Assembly (NCBI GenBank): GCA_900208305.1
Contig: OAPG01000020.1
Span: 186,001-250,000, forward strand
From: Melanopsichium pennsylvanicum
Lineage: Eukaryota; Basidiomycota; Ustilaginomycetes; Ustilaginales
Direction: 5' to 3'
Length of the DNA: 64,000 nucleotides
The notes beneath the pieces are model-generated. The model saw only the letters and a list, made by a program, of their open reading frames with translations. It searched no databases and had not been told where the DNA came from. The position numbers were made by a program, and so were the translations under genes. Within the stretch, counting starts at the first letter, position 1, and every line of letters starts with the position of its first letter. This document shows positions 10,942 to 21,216 of this stretch, in pieces.

Positions 10942-12676
10942 CTAACAAGTGTTGCCTCGACCACTGTGACTCTGAAACCCATTCGATCCTGGTAGGTATC
11001 CGCCCCTAGCAACGAGTATTCGGCGCTCTTCCGAAGTCAGGACAGGCAGAGAGGCGATAGAGCCAGATGGCGTCTGAATGTGGTCATAGATCCCATCAAG
11101 AGGCCCATGGCTTGAAGATCTGTACAAGTCGATTGGAGAGGTCAAAGCAGCCGATCTCAAGCCTGCAATCGAGTTGCTCGTCTTTGAAGGTGCTGGTTGC
11201 TGCCGATGAATCGGACAACCTGTGACTGGGTGGGAAAGGCGGCCAAACTCCATCGAGACATCTTCAAGCTTGACCTGTGCAGGCTGAGCAACGATCGGTA
11301 ATCGAGAGGAGCATGCGTAATCCGGCAAGGCAGAACGTAGAGGGTCTGAAGATCTTCTGCTCGCGTCACTGACTGGTGAAAGGTTCATGGGAAACGGAAC
11401 ATGCATTCCCATCTGCCCAGGATGAGGTTGCTCCTCCAGGCGGGACGAAGGCACGAAGGCGGTACCCGAAGATCGTTGCGAAGCAGAAGGCGTTTCGAGC
11501 ACGGCTGAACTCTGGGGTCCGCAAATCGCAGATCTGCCATGCTGGCTGCGTGGGTCCTTGAAAGGAGGGATCTGGAGCTGCTTCACTGCTGTGAGACCAG
11601 AAATGTGGATAGGAGGACCTCCGAGTCGCTGTGATCTGTGAAGGCTGAGATCATGTCGCAGAGTAGCGGCGGGTGGCGAAGCAATCCCGTGGTGCAGGAG
11701 AAGACCTTCGAGAGCAGCGTTGCGTTCGGCAAGCTCCGCTACAGTCTCCCGCAGGATCTTTTCTCGCTCTTTGCGCCTCTCTCGGAACAATCGGCTTGCC
11801 TTTGCATTGGGCGTCGAAGATGCTACGTTAGAAGTAGGGGGCGATCTGCCGTCGTCCGACGGAGGCGGCTTCTCACGGAGGAGAGACTGCTCATGTTCAC
11901 CGGCTTCAGTACCACTGTGGCTCGTGCCTTGGCTTAAGCTGCCTGTCGTTATGGAGTCGCCAGCTTGGCTATGTGACGGATCGATCGCAGCGAAAGCCCT
12001 CGACATTGCACACCAGGCTGCCATGTCGACATCTCCAGAAGGTAAAGGGACAAAGGAGTTGTCGCCGGGCCATGAGTGTCGATTGCGCTCCTCGTTGGAG
12101 GGAAAATGGCTCATGCCCAGAGAAGGGCCTTGACAAGGCTTCGATAGATTTTTCGAGTGCGAGACCCTGCGAGTAAAGGTAGAAGATGCGCTATCTTCCT
12201 GTAGAGTACGACGAGGATATGCCTGTGCCTAAAACGCTTAGCTTGAACTGTCGAGGCCAAGTATTTTCCAGCTAAGTAAAAGTTTGACCTGTGCTTTGTG
12301 GCTGTTCGAGTCTGGAGTGGGCATGTAGCCAGCGATGGCGCTGATGGAAGAGTCGAAGCAAGTGCCATTGAGTCTGTGGTCAGAGAAAGTCGGGGAAGAG
12401 GAAATATATATACATGCATATATCGTGACCCCTCTGTGACGAGGAGCGCACAACTAGACACCCCGTTTCATTACTGGCCCTTCGAGATGACAAGCAGGCT
12501 ACAGTCCACTATTCGGATCAAGACCAGAGAAAGAATTTAAGCATCAAGAAGGACGAGAGTCCAAGACTTACGTCGGAAGTGACTGATCCTTCAGGTAACA
12601 CCCCTAGACGGGAAGCGCCAATGATTTGGGCCATCTTCGCGGAAGAGGAGTCGGCTCGTAATGGAGTGCTCGGCAT
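10942..12676 (-). CDS. bZIP transcription factor (probable two-exon gene)
   Basis: The main exon (12228-10942) encodes a basic region NAKASRLFRERRKEREK followed by a short leucine zipper (L-x6-L-x6-L through ILRETVAELAERNAALEGLL), so this is a DNA-binding bZIP regulator; its targets are unknown. The rest is Ser/Pro-rich and probably disordered. A 5' exon is proposed at 12676-12572. It ends at a consensus donor (GTAAGT, first base 12571), and the acceptor is a TTTTAG ending at 12229 with a branch-like GCTAAG just before it. The join is in frame and adds 73 residues, giving 463. Without it, the protein starts at the ATG at 12114 (390 residues). A TATATATA-like stretch inside the proposed intron (about 12404-12414) keeps that shorter model alive. 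The bZIP call is firm; the exon structure is moderate. Confidence 0.75.
12229..12571 (-). other. Proposed intron of the bZIP gene
   Basis: On the minus strand it begins GTAAGT and ends GTTTTAG, with GCTAAG as a possible branch site. Exon phase is 0 on both sides, and the downstream frame stays open back to the acceptor, with a stop immediately before it. At 343 nt it is longer than the other introns in the window, and it contains a TATA-like sequence, so an alternative promoter is possible. Confidence 0.5.
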
Positions 12677-15177
12677 CTTTTGTCCTCTCTTCCTTCTCCC
12701 GAAAGTTTCGGAAATCTTCAGCTCGAATCGATTCATACGGAAAGCGTAGCACTTCGACAGACTCAGTCGCTGCTTTTAAAGCAGTCTCCTCCGCACAAAG
12801 GCCGCGGTGCGAACTGAATACTTCACAGACCGAAAATTTGCGGCGAAACAGAATCGCTTGGCCTATGCAACGGTGTTTGGGGACCGGCGTCGCGAAACCT
12901 TCCCCGCTAAAGCTTCCCGCGGTATTTGAGACCCTGCATCGTGGGGGTGTATGTCTCAAGGCGTCGAAGCCTGTCACCTGGCTCATGCCATCCTCCCGTG
13001 GCAGCCCGAGAACCAGGCTCGATGGTCGAGGCAGGCCTTGGCTGCAGGGCTTACACCTGCAGCAAACGGAGAGTCAAGGATCCACAGCGGCAGACGACAG
13101 ATGGCAGGCATTCGAGCCAGGCTACCTCAACACCCAAAAGGTTGGTCATTCAGTGCAATCCTGCCAGATTCTCGTGGAACGTCACTTTGCCGTGTTTACT
13201 CGAAAGAGCCTTGATGTGCAAGGGCGGTCGTACAATCTGATGGACGATGTGATAGAGAATCAGATGAAAAGAAATCAGAGAATCGAGTTGAAAGGCAACC
13301 CAGCGTAAGATTGTCAAGCTAGGCTGATTTCGGGCTGAGTCGACGTTCGGGTGTCCATTTCACTGAGCACGCGGGCTTGTGATTCGAGTGACAGCTGAAT
13401 CAAAGATCCACACAATCTAGTTCCGGTGGCAAGATTTGCAAACAAGCAGGCTTTGCGCATGGTGTTGTCCAGTAGCCATGAGTCTTACGATGGGTGGCAG
13501 GAGGGGAGGCTGCTCGTTGTCGTCGTGGTGGACTTGCAAGAAGGGTGGAAACAGAGTTCAAGTATGCCTAGCGAAGTTTCTTATGAGCGGTTTGCCAGGG
13601 AAGCAACGGAGCCGGCACATCGGCTGCGAATCAGGATGCTGATCGTGGAAGACCGAGCTCAGCTGACTGAAATGGTTTGCGTGCAAGCGCATATTTGCTC
13701 GTCCTACATGCGCTACTGTCCAACCTTGGATGACGTTTCCGAATCTTTCCACCTCTAGTGGCTTGCGTCCCTTTCCTTGGTTTCCTGCCTCTAAGCCGAA
13801 GATGGTCATGGATGGAAATTATCCGAGTAACCTTCATGCTTCATGCTAGAGAGGGAATCTGATTGTTTGGCCAAAACCGCTCTAGTTTTTGAGTCTATGG
13901 GCTGTTGTTGCTAGTGACCTTTTGGAAATCTGGCTACGCCGCTCTGGCGACGCCCAACCGCTATCAATCGTCGAGCCGCTCTCGCCATTGCGAGATCCCC
14001 GAAGAAGCAAGAGTGTGCGTAAGAGCGAATCTCACTTTGTGTAAATTCAGATGGCCAGCAAAGAGAAATCAAAAGGGTCGCGTTGCCCGGGGAAGCTGGA
14101 TGCAATACCGACGGCGTTGCATGGCGACAGTCGTCTGGGTGGGAGGTCCTACCTTCCGACCGGCAGTATGTTAGCATACACTAGATCAGAAAAAATGAGC
14201 CTCAAATCCCTCAACGAGAAATCCCAAGCTGATGTGGCACAAAAGTTCTACAGGGCTCTCGATCGCTCTAGAGGAGCTCATTTTGCTATGGGAGGGACAT
14301 TCAATAAAGGCACGGGCTGCGCTGTACTCAGCCATTGCTCAGCTTTTCGTGTTTAGCATTTGAGATCCGTACAGATCCTAGAGTGGTGTGCCTTCTGATA
14401 AAAGCACTGCAATTGTCTCTTCCGACACGCTGACACTGTGCGAGCGTAACGCCGATGGGCTCTGGTTCTTCTGAGGCTGCTCGAAATCTCACTAGTCGGA
14501 CAGACTCTGTCACGAGAGCACAGCCATGAATCCCTTTGATTCGACAGAACGATGCGGCAAGACGAGAGAGAGAACAACCCTCAGCAGCGAGATCTAGGAC
14601 AGCGGAACAAGAGAGATAGGGCGACCGCAACGACACGTTTAAAATGAATCAGCCAAACAAAATTTACAGTGTGGCTCCCCTGACAACAGTGGCAGTGAGA
14701 TCCTCTCACGGTACCTTTCTAGTCTTGCGCGCTTTGAGCGATCCATCCCGATACACGCAGCACAAAGATGCCTTTGAGCCTCAGCTGCTACCTGTGAGCT
14801 CTTTAGTTGGCTGCGAGGCAAACATCGTTGTGAGCATGGGGGCCAGAGGAGAGGAAGGGTGAAAGAGGCAGTGACGTTGTTGCCGGCGAGCACGAGCTGA
14901 TTTAGTCATGTTAGACTTGCCGCACAGTCCAATGAAGCGATTTTCGCACGATAACGTGACAGGCAGAATTAGACACAAGCGGACCGGACCTGATCTTCTC
15001 GCAATTTCTGAGAAACGACTCCACCTCGTGGGCGTTCAGAGTGATTGATTGGAACATTTGAACTTGTTCGGACTGATCTGTGCTTTGATAGTGCTACATT
15101 TGATCCTATACAGTATCCTCGTTCGCATCGCCCTTGTCCCTTTTTCTCATCGACCCACTTCAACAACCCCTGTCAGA
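12677..15177. other. Gene-poor stretch between bZIP and AHA1
   Basis: About 2.5 kb in which I find no recognisable protein on either strand. The longest open frames, near 12591-12986 (-), 12661-13308 (+) and 12926-13240 (+), overlap one another and show no domain. I see no long terminal or inverted repeats and no transposase or reverse-transcriptase motif. It probably contains both divergent promoters, and possibly a non-coding transcript or a decayed gene. Confidence 0.4.
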
Positions 15178-16263
15178 ATGTCGACTTGGAACAAGCACTA
15201 CCACTGGAAAACCAAGGGCTGCACGCCTTGGGCCAAGAACTACATCACCGAGGCTACGGTCGGCAAGCAGGTGAGCGTCGGCAAGAGCGGTCATGTCAAG
15301 GTTGACAGTCTTTCTGCATTCGAGGGCGATGTCGAGCTCGGAAACCGAAAGGGAAAGCTCATCACCATCTACGACTGCTCCATCACCTATGCTTGGTCCG
15401 GCTCTCACGATGACGGAACCGAGGCAAGCGGCACCATCACATTCCCAGAAGTGAGCCACGAGATCGAGGACGAAGGCGATGAGTACCGTTTCGAGACCGA
15501 GATGTCGGCGAAATCGTCCGCAGAGACCAACCAACTCTACGATGCCGTTCGCAAGGAGCTCGCACCGTCACTTCGACCCATCTTCCACTCTTTCCGCCAG
15601 AACCTCATCGATGCTCACGCCAAGGACCTCGGCCACGATAGCCCAGCATCGAACCCCGGCGCTTCCACTCCGACCACCACTGTTGCGTCCGGAAGCATGG
15701 CTGCATCCACCACATCTGCCACTAATGCTGCATCCAAGCAGTCCAAGCCCACCGTGTCGACCAGCTCGAGTGACGTTCGCGTGTCTAGCGAATTGGCCGT
15801 CAGTATCTCGGATCTGTGGGACCTGCTCACCAACCCATCCCGCATTCCCATGTGGACCCGAGCACCAGCACAGTTTGATGCCAAGGCAGACACCGACTTC
15901 GCTCTGTTTGGCGGCAATGTGACCGGCAAGGTGGTGAGCGTGGACGCACCCAAGCAGCTCATACAGAAATGGCGCACACCTCAGTTCCCCGAAGGTCACT
16001 ACGGCACACTGGCGGTCAACTTGACTGAGGGCGCCGACTCGACCAAGCTCGAGCTTGTACTGAGCGGTGCTCCATCCGGGGATGAAGAGGTGGTAGAGAA
16101 GAACCTCGAGACCTACTACATTCGAGGACTCAAGTCGATGGGGTAAGTACAACACATGCATCAAGGTGAACTTTGTTGTTGAAGTTGACAAGACAAACTG
16201 ACGCTCCTGACCAATTTTGGCCCTTTTCTGCTGCTCGCTCATAGTCTTGGAACCATTCTCTGA
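15178..16263 (+). CDS. AHA1: AHA1, activator of Hsp90 ATPase (two exons)
   Basis: A co-chaperone that binds Hsp90 and stimulates its ATPase during client folding in the cytosol. Exons are 15178-16142 and 16245-16263, giving 327 residues. The N-terminal Aha1 domain (about 1-150) opens with a WNKHYHWKTKGCTPWAKNY signature. A Ser/Thr/Ala linker follows (about 155-195). The C-terminal SRPBCC-type AHSA1 domain runs from about 200 to the end and includes DLWDLLTNPSRIPMWTRAPA. Read without splicing, the frame stops right after YYIRGLKSMG. Removing the 102-nt intron (GTAAGT...CATAG) restores LGTIL-stop, which matches the GFGA-type C-terminus of AHA1 proteins. The ATG at 15178 starts the conserved domain; upstream in-frame sequence is leader. 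Confidence 0.95.
16143..16244 (+). other. Intron of AHA1
   Basis: A 102-nt intron starting GTAAGT and ending CATAG, with a TTCTGCTGCTCGCTC pyrimidine-rich stretch before the acceptor and a CTGAC branch-like site. It interrupts the codon for the first glycine of the final GLGTIL segment (phase 2). Splicing is supported because it restores the family-typical C-terminus. Confidence 0.9.
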
Positions 16264-17266
16264 TTCAATCATGAGCAAATCAAAAAGATATACGTGGCCG
16301 TCCTTGTGTAGAAGTTTTTAATGCCGGCAATTGTTAGTTCTGCAACAATTTTATCCGTTGGCATTGGTCGTCGCTGCTTCTTGCTTGAATGATGCCGTTG
16401 GTGGTGATCGCCATGAGGAATCACTTGCTCTTTTTGAGTCGATCTGGAACATGTCTGCAATACGACTCGACATTTGTTAAAAGATGTTAGATCCTGATGC
16501 TGCACGATGAGAGTCGGCAATCATCCGGAACCGAAAGGAATTCTAAACGTCGACAACGTGATTGGGCGACAGACGAGGACGTAGAACTGCTCTCTCTAGG
16601 CTGGAAATTCAACCTTGAACAGACTCTTTAAAAAAAAGAATCAAAAAATCACAAATTTGGCGGGTGTGCTGCCTGTGTGTATGTTTTCGAATCAATTGGA
16701 AAACAGCTCGTCTCGCGCGCAGGATACTAGGCCTGCAAGCGCTGAAATTGCTCAATCCGAAAATGCTGAGCTGTGATGTCTTGAACTCTGTGATTTGTGT
16801 GTCTGTTGAACGTACGTTTGGTTGTGGGTGAGGTGGCTGGAAGAAGTGCTTGAAAGTGAGAGACAGAGACAGACAGACAGACAGACAGACACACACACAC
16901 ACACACAGTGAGAGAGAGTCTGACAGAAAGAGATCGCAGCCCAAAGCGCCGGATCTCTTTGGAATTAGTCAACCTTGGCTGACTGTCCGTCTCTCTGCTC
17001 GCGGACCATCGCAAATCGGGTCTGGCGCGCTTCTTATTGTCAGGCATTCACCACTGCCATCATCTTCTGCTTGCTCCCTCCTCGCCACCCCTCTCTTGAA
17101 GCCTGACAGTCACATCAGGTGGAACGCAATCAGCGCGGCTCCTTTCGACCTTTACTCGCTCGTCGTCAACCTCAGTCGTCAGCGCCAATTCGAATCAAAC
17201 CAGCACTCTCAAACCGTCGAATCCTCCATATCACACCAACACCAAACACACATTTTCATTGTCACA
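16264..17266. other. Intergenic region with compound microsatellite upstream of NDUFS1
   Basis: No gene is supported. It carries a compound simple repeat, (GACA)n then (AC)n then (GA)n, at 16861-16918, about 350 nt before the complex I gene. The frame is open through much of 16850-17266 in phase with the downstream protein, but that sequence is repeat-derived and lacks conservation-like features. The region presumably holds the AHA1 3' UTR and the NDUFS1 promoter and leader. Confidence 0.5.
16861..16918. repeat. Compound microsatellite (GACA)n(AC)n(GA)n
   Basis: Consecutive GACA, AC and GA repeat blocks with few interruptions, read directly in the sequence. It lies in the 5' flank of the complex I subunit gene. 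Confidence 0.95.
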
Positions 17267-19504
17267 ATGTTGCGCTCTTTGGCCGCTTCCGGCTCGGCAG
17301 CTCGTCTTGCCCCTCGTGGTGGCGTTGTTGCGCGCACTTTCATCACCTCTGCTTCGCGTCGTCAGGCCACCCCTGCCCCCGCCCCACCCAAGATGGTCAA
17401 GCTTACTATCAACGGTAAGGAGATCGAGGTGGAGCAGGGTACCGCTCTCATTCAGGCTTGTGAGATAGCTGGTGCTCAGATCCCCCGCTTCTGCTACCAC
17501 GAACGTCTCATGGTGGCTGGTAACTGCCGAATGTGCCTCGTCGAGTCCAAGGGCGCACCCAAGCCCCTCGCCTCGTGCGCGTTCCCCGCCATGCCCGGTC
17601 AACAGATTTTCACCGATACTCCCCTCGTCGCCAAAGCTCGTGAAGGTGTCATGGAATTCCTTCTCGCAAACCACCCCTTGGATTGCCCCATTTGCGATTG
17701 GGGCGGAGAGTGTGATCTTCAGGACCAGTCGATGCGATACGGTTCCGACCGTTCGCGTTTCCACGAGATCAAGGGCAAGCGAGCTGTCGAGGACAAGAAT
17801 CTCGGCCCTCTCGTCAAGACCGTCATGACGCGTTGCATTCAGTGCACCCGCTGTGTACGATACGCCAACGATGTCGCTGGTGTTCAAGACATGGGTACCA
17901 CCGGGCGTGGTAATGACCTCCAGATCGGCACCTACATCGAAAAGACCATGAACTCGGAAATGTCGGGCAACATCATCGACTTGTGCCCCGTCGGTGCCCT
18001 TACCTCTAAACCTTACGCTTTCCACGCCCGTCCATGGGAACTCAAGAAGACCGAGTCCGTCGATGTGCTCGACGCCGTCGGATCCAACATTCGTGTCGAC
18101 TCTCGCGGTGTCCAGGTCATGCGCATCCTCCCTCGCACCAACGACGACGTGAACGAGGAGTGGATCAACGACAAGACCCGTTTCGCCAACGACGGCCTCA
18201 AGTACCAGCGTCTCACCACCCCTCTCATCAAGCAGGGTGACCGCTTCGTCCCCGCCTCGTGGCCTGAGGCCCTCGCCACCATTGCCGAGGGTCTCGCCTC
18301 ATCTGGTGCCAAGGGCGATGAGATCAAGGCTGTCGCCGGTGCGCTCGCCGACGTCGAGTCGATGGTCGTGCTCAAGGACCTCGTCAACAAGCTCGGCTCG
18401 GACAACCTTGCCACTGACCAGATCAAAGGCGACCAGGCTCCCATTCACGGCGCCGACTTCCGATCCAACTACACTTTGAACACCACCATCCCCGGTATCG
18501 AGGAGGCTGATGTGGTGCTCCTTGTTGGCACCAACCCTCGTCACGAGGCCGCTATAGTCAACACTCGCATTCGCAAGGCTTACCTCCACCGTGACCTCGA
18601 CATTGGCCTCATTGGCGAGAAGGTCGACCTCACCTACGAATACGACCACGTCGGCACTGATGCCAACGCCGTCCAGGAGCTTCTCTCTGGCAAGGGCGCC
18701 TTTGCCAAGAAGTTCAAGGAGGCCAAGAAGCCCATGATCGTTGTCGGCAGCGCTGTTGCCGAGCACCCTGATGGCAAGGCCATCCTCGGTAACCTTGCTG
18801 AGCTGGTCAAGGCCAACAAGAGCAAGCTACTCAATGGCGAATGGAACGGATACAACGTCCTGCAGCGTGAGGCATCGCGCACTGGTGCGCTCGACATCGG
18901 CTTCACGCCTTCGCCTGCCGCTGCCAAGACCACCCCCAAGTTCATCTACCTTCTCAACGCCGATGAGGTCACGCCCGAGAGCATCCCGCGCGACGCGTTT
19001 GTGGTCTACCAGGGCCACCACGGTGACGTCGGTGCGCAGTTCGCCGACGTGTGCTTGCCCGGATCTGCATACACGGAGAAAGCCACCACATATGTCAACA
19101 CCGAGGGTCGAACTCAGGTGACACGAGCGGCGGTGCCACCACCCGGTGCGGCTCGTGAGGACTGGAAGATTGTGCGTGCGCTCTCCGAGGTGATGGGTGC
19201 CACTGTGCCATACAATGACATTCTGGACGTGCGCGATCGCATGTTTGAGATCTCGCCAACGCTTGTTCGATACGAAGTTGCCGAACCATCTACAACTTCG
19301 GCTCCGTTGGCAATTGAGGAGCTTGCCAAGCTTGCCAAGTGTTCGGTGTCGGGAGCTCCTCTGTTGAGACCCATCCAGAACTTCTACCAGACCGACCCCA
19401 TTTCGCGAGCATCACCCACGATGGCCAAGTGCACGGCTGCTTTCGTCGAAGGCCTGCCCATGGACAAGGTGGACGGCAAGGCGACATTGGCCGCGTTCAA
19501 CTAA
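17267..19504 (+). CDS. NDUFS1: NADH:ubiquinone oxidoreductase 75/78-kDa subunit (complex I)
   Basis: The largest subunit of the electron-input arm of respiratory complex I, which carries electrons from the flavin site along iron-sulfur clusters in the mitochondrial matrix. From the ATG at 17267 it is 745 residues, normal for the family. Residues 1 to about 40 are an Arg/Ser/Ala-rich presequence without acidic residues, as expected for mitochondrial import. A 2Fe-2S ferredoxin-like domain follows (CYHERLMVAGNCRMCLVE near 76-93). Next come a His/Cys-ligated 4Fe-4S site (HPLDCPICDWGGECDLQD near 137) and a second cysteine cluster (RCIQCTRC near 188). A molybdopterin-oxidoreductase-like fold spans about 250-650. 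The frame is open upstream but this ATG follows a TCACA context and opens the presequence. It is intronless. Confidence 0.97.
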   Translation: MLRSLAASGSAARLAPRGGVVARTFITSASRRQATPAPAPPKMVKLTINGKEIEVEQGTALIQACEIAGAQIPRFCYHERLMVAGNCRMCLVESKGAPKPLASCAFPAMPGQQIFTDTPLVAKAREGVMEFLLANHPLDCPICDWGGECDLQDQSMRYGSDRSRFHEIKGKRAVEDKNLGPLVKTVMTRCIQCTRCVRYANDVAGVQDMGTTGRGNDLQIGTYIEKTMNSEMSGNIIDLCPVGALTSKPYAFHARPWELKKTESVDVLDAVGSNIRVDSRGVQVMRILPRTNDDVNEEWINDKTRFANDGLKYQRLTTPLIKQGDRFVPASWPEALATIAEGLASSGAKGDEIKAVAGALADVESMVVLKDLVNKLGSDNLATDQIKGDQAPIHGADFRSNYTLNTTIPGIEEADVVLLVGTNPRHEAAIVNTRIRKAYLHRDLDIGLIGEKVDLTYEYDHVGTDANAVQELLSGKGAFAKKFKEAKKPMIVVGSAVAEHPDGKAILGNLAELVKANKSKLLNGEWNGYNVLQREASRTGALDIGFTPSPAAAKTTPKFIYLLNADEVTPESIPRDAFVVYQGHHGDVGAQFADVCLPGSAYTEKATTYVNTEGRTQVTRAAVPPPGAAREDWKIVRALSEVMGATVPYNDILDVRDRMFEISPTLVRYEVAEPSTTSAPLAIEELAKLAKCSVSGAPLLRPIQNFYQTDPISRASPTMAKCTAAFVEGLPMDKVDGKATLAAFN

Positions 19505-21216
19505 GGAAGTAGCAGCACACATCACCGCATGGTAATCGAAGTCTTGATATTATACACCTACAGTTTCTTGTTCACTTTTGCTCTGCACAACAGGGTTCTA
19601 GCTCGTCCAGTTTGCTGTCGACGTGGAGTAGAACGAGTGAACGAATTGCAATGGTTTTGTCTCTGAACAAAGGTGTGTTTTGTCTGTTTGCGAATGAATT
19701 TGTGGGCAACGCGAGTTGAGAACCAGACCTGTTATGCTGTGCAGGTCTGCAGTATACTGTTTCTACAAGCTGTGGAAGATGTTTATGCTGTCACAGTGCT
19801 ATGAATGCTGCATGATGTATTGTACTTGCTTTTGACAGCCTAGGAGGGTGCGCTAGCAAGAATGATGGCGACCCACTTCTCTTGGGTATTTTCGATTTTA
19901 TCTTGATTAATCTATTTTTTTCTAATTTTTTTTCCCGAATTGTTCTAGGTGTTCAAGTTTCAACGAAAGCGGTGTTGACTGTGGGCTACAATAATATGCT
20001 CGATGACCGAATTGGGTTGCACCAAAACAGAGTTAAAAAAAAAACAGCCGAAGTGTCATGGGTGGTTCTTTATCACATGCACGTACGGTGCACAGGTGAG
20101 GTCTCGATGTCCGCGACCTCCTCGCTACTGTTTTGTACAAAACATGATGTTGGACGTTTACATCCTCCGATGACGCATCAATGGCATGCGACGTTTTGTT
20201 TCCAAGAAAAGGATGAGATAGATTTTAAGCTTGTGATTGTTGAAAATGTGCCTTTGTTCTGTGTATTGCGAGCAGTGATACAGTGAATTTAGAGTGCAAA
20301 TTCGCAAATAAAAGAGCCAATCAAGACAGAGTTGCCAAGCTTTTAAGTGCTCCGGGAATCCGATTCCGAACAAAGCGGCTTAAAGTCAGTGTACTGTACA
20401 TAACTAAATGTATGGTATAATTGATTGTATCACTATATACTTTGTGATTTACGTCTACCAACACATGATACTAAAACATAATTTTCCGTCCAAGAACATA
20501 CTTTGTACCCGAGTCATTCACAATTGCACCGAATTACAGAGTAGGGCCACTTTGTGTTCGACGCTGCACAGTATAGCCTGTCCAACACAAATGCTCACTG
20601 CGCAAACTTTCAAGACAAAAGGGCGGCGATAAGGTAGGGTAAATTTTACTGTACAAAGGGTAGCCTTTTAGCCACGGTGATCAAATGTTCTCTCCATAGT
20701 AGCATATCGTCAACTTGAGTCGCTTTGCATTATCACTACTCTACCCCACGATTATTGGCGGGCATCTGCTTGCCGAACTTTGCTTAAGCGCCCCCTTTCG
20801 TCTTGAATGCTTGATCCTCTTGTCAACATTCTCTGTTTCCCTCCTTTCGTTTCGTCTATAGTCTCCATCCATCGAATAGCTTCACGTACGTCCGCGCTCA
20901 CTAGACCTTCCACCACCCATTACGGAAAGGCTTCTGCTGTCTCATGGCCACCATTCTCTCACCCAGCAATTCACATCAATGCCTCGGCTACTTTCAAACG
21001 CCAAGTGCTGATTCAAAAGCACATCACTTTGCCCGATTTTGTGCTGGCTCTCTGTCCTTCTGCTGATCTGACACGACAGCCCTTGCATTGCCAGCTGATG
21101 CCTTCAAGATCCTTCTGACATACATCTCGCTGTGGCCTGGCTAAACATATCGCTTTGGCATCACCTGTTTTGAAAATCACAATCACCTCAACAGCATCGC
21201 AACATCCATCGCCACC
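19505..21216. other. Intergenic region with two TACTGTAC motifs
   Basis: No gene was identified in 1.7 kb. Local composition is more AT-rich than the coding regions. TACTGTAC occurs at 20392-20399 and 20647-20654. An open frame at 19882-20286 has no domain and unusual composition, so I do not call it. The last 400 nt presumably contain the promoter and leader of the next gene. Confidence 0.5.

Noticed and set aside
12926..13240. Cys/Arg-rich frame (CRAYTCSKRRVKD) that might suggest a zinc-cluster regulator
   Set aside because: It does not meet the Cys6 spacing of fungal zinc clusters and overlaps other equally weak frames.
16850..17266. A 139-residue N-terminal extension of the complex I subunit
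   Set aside because: It would translate the GACA/AC microsatellite and bury the mitochondrial presequence. The ATG at 17267 gives the family-typical length and start.
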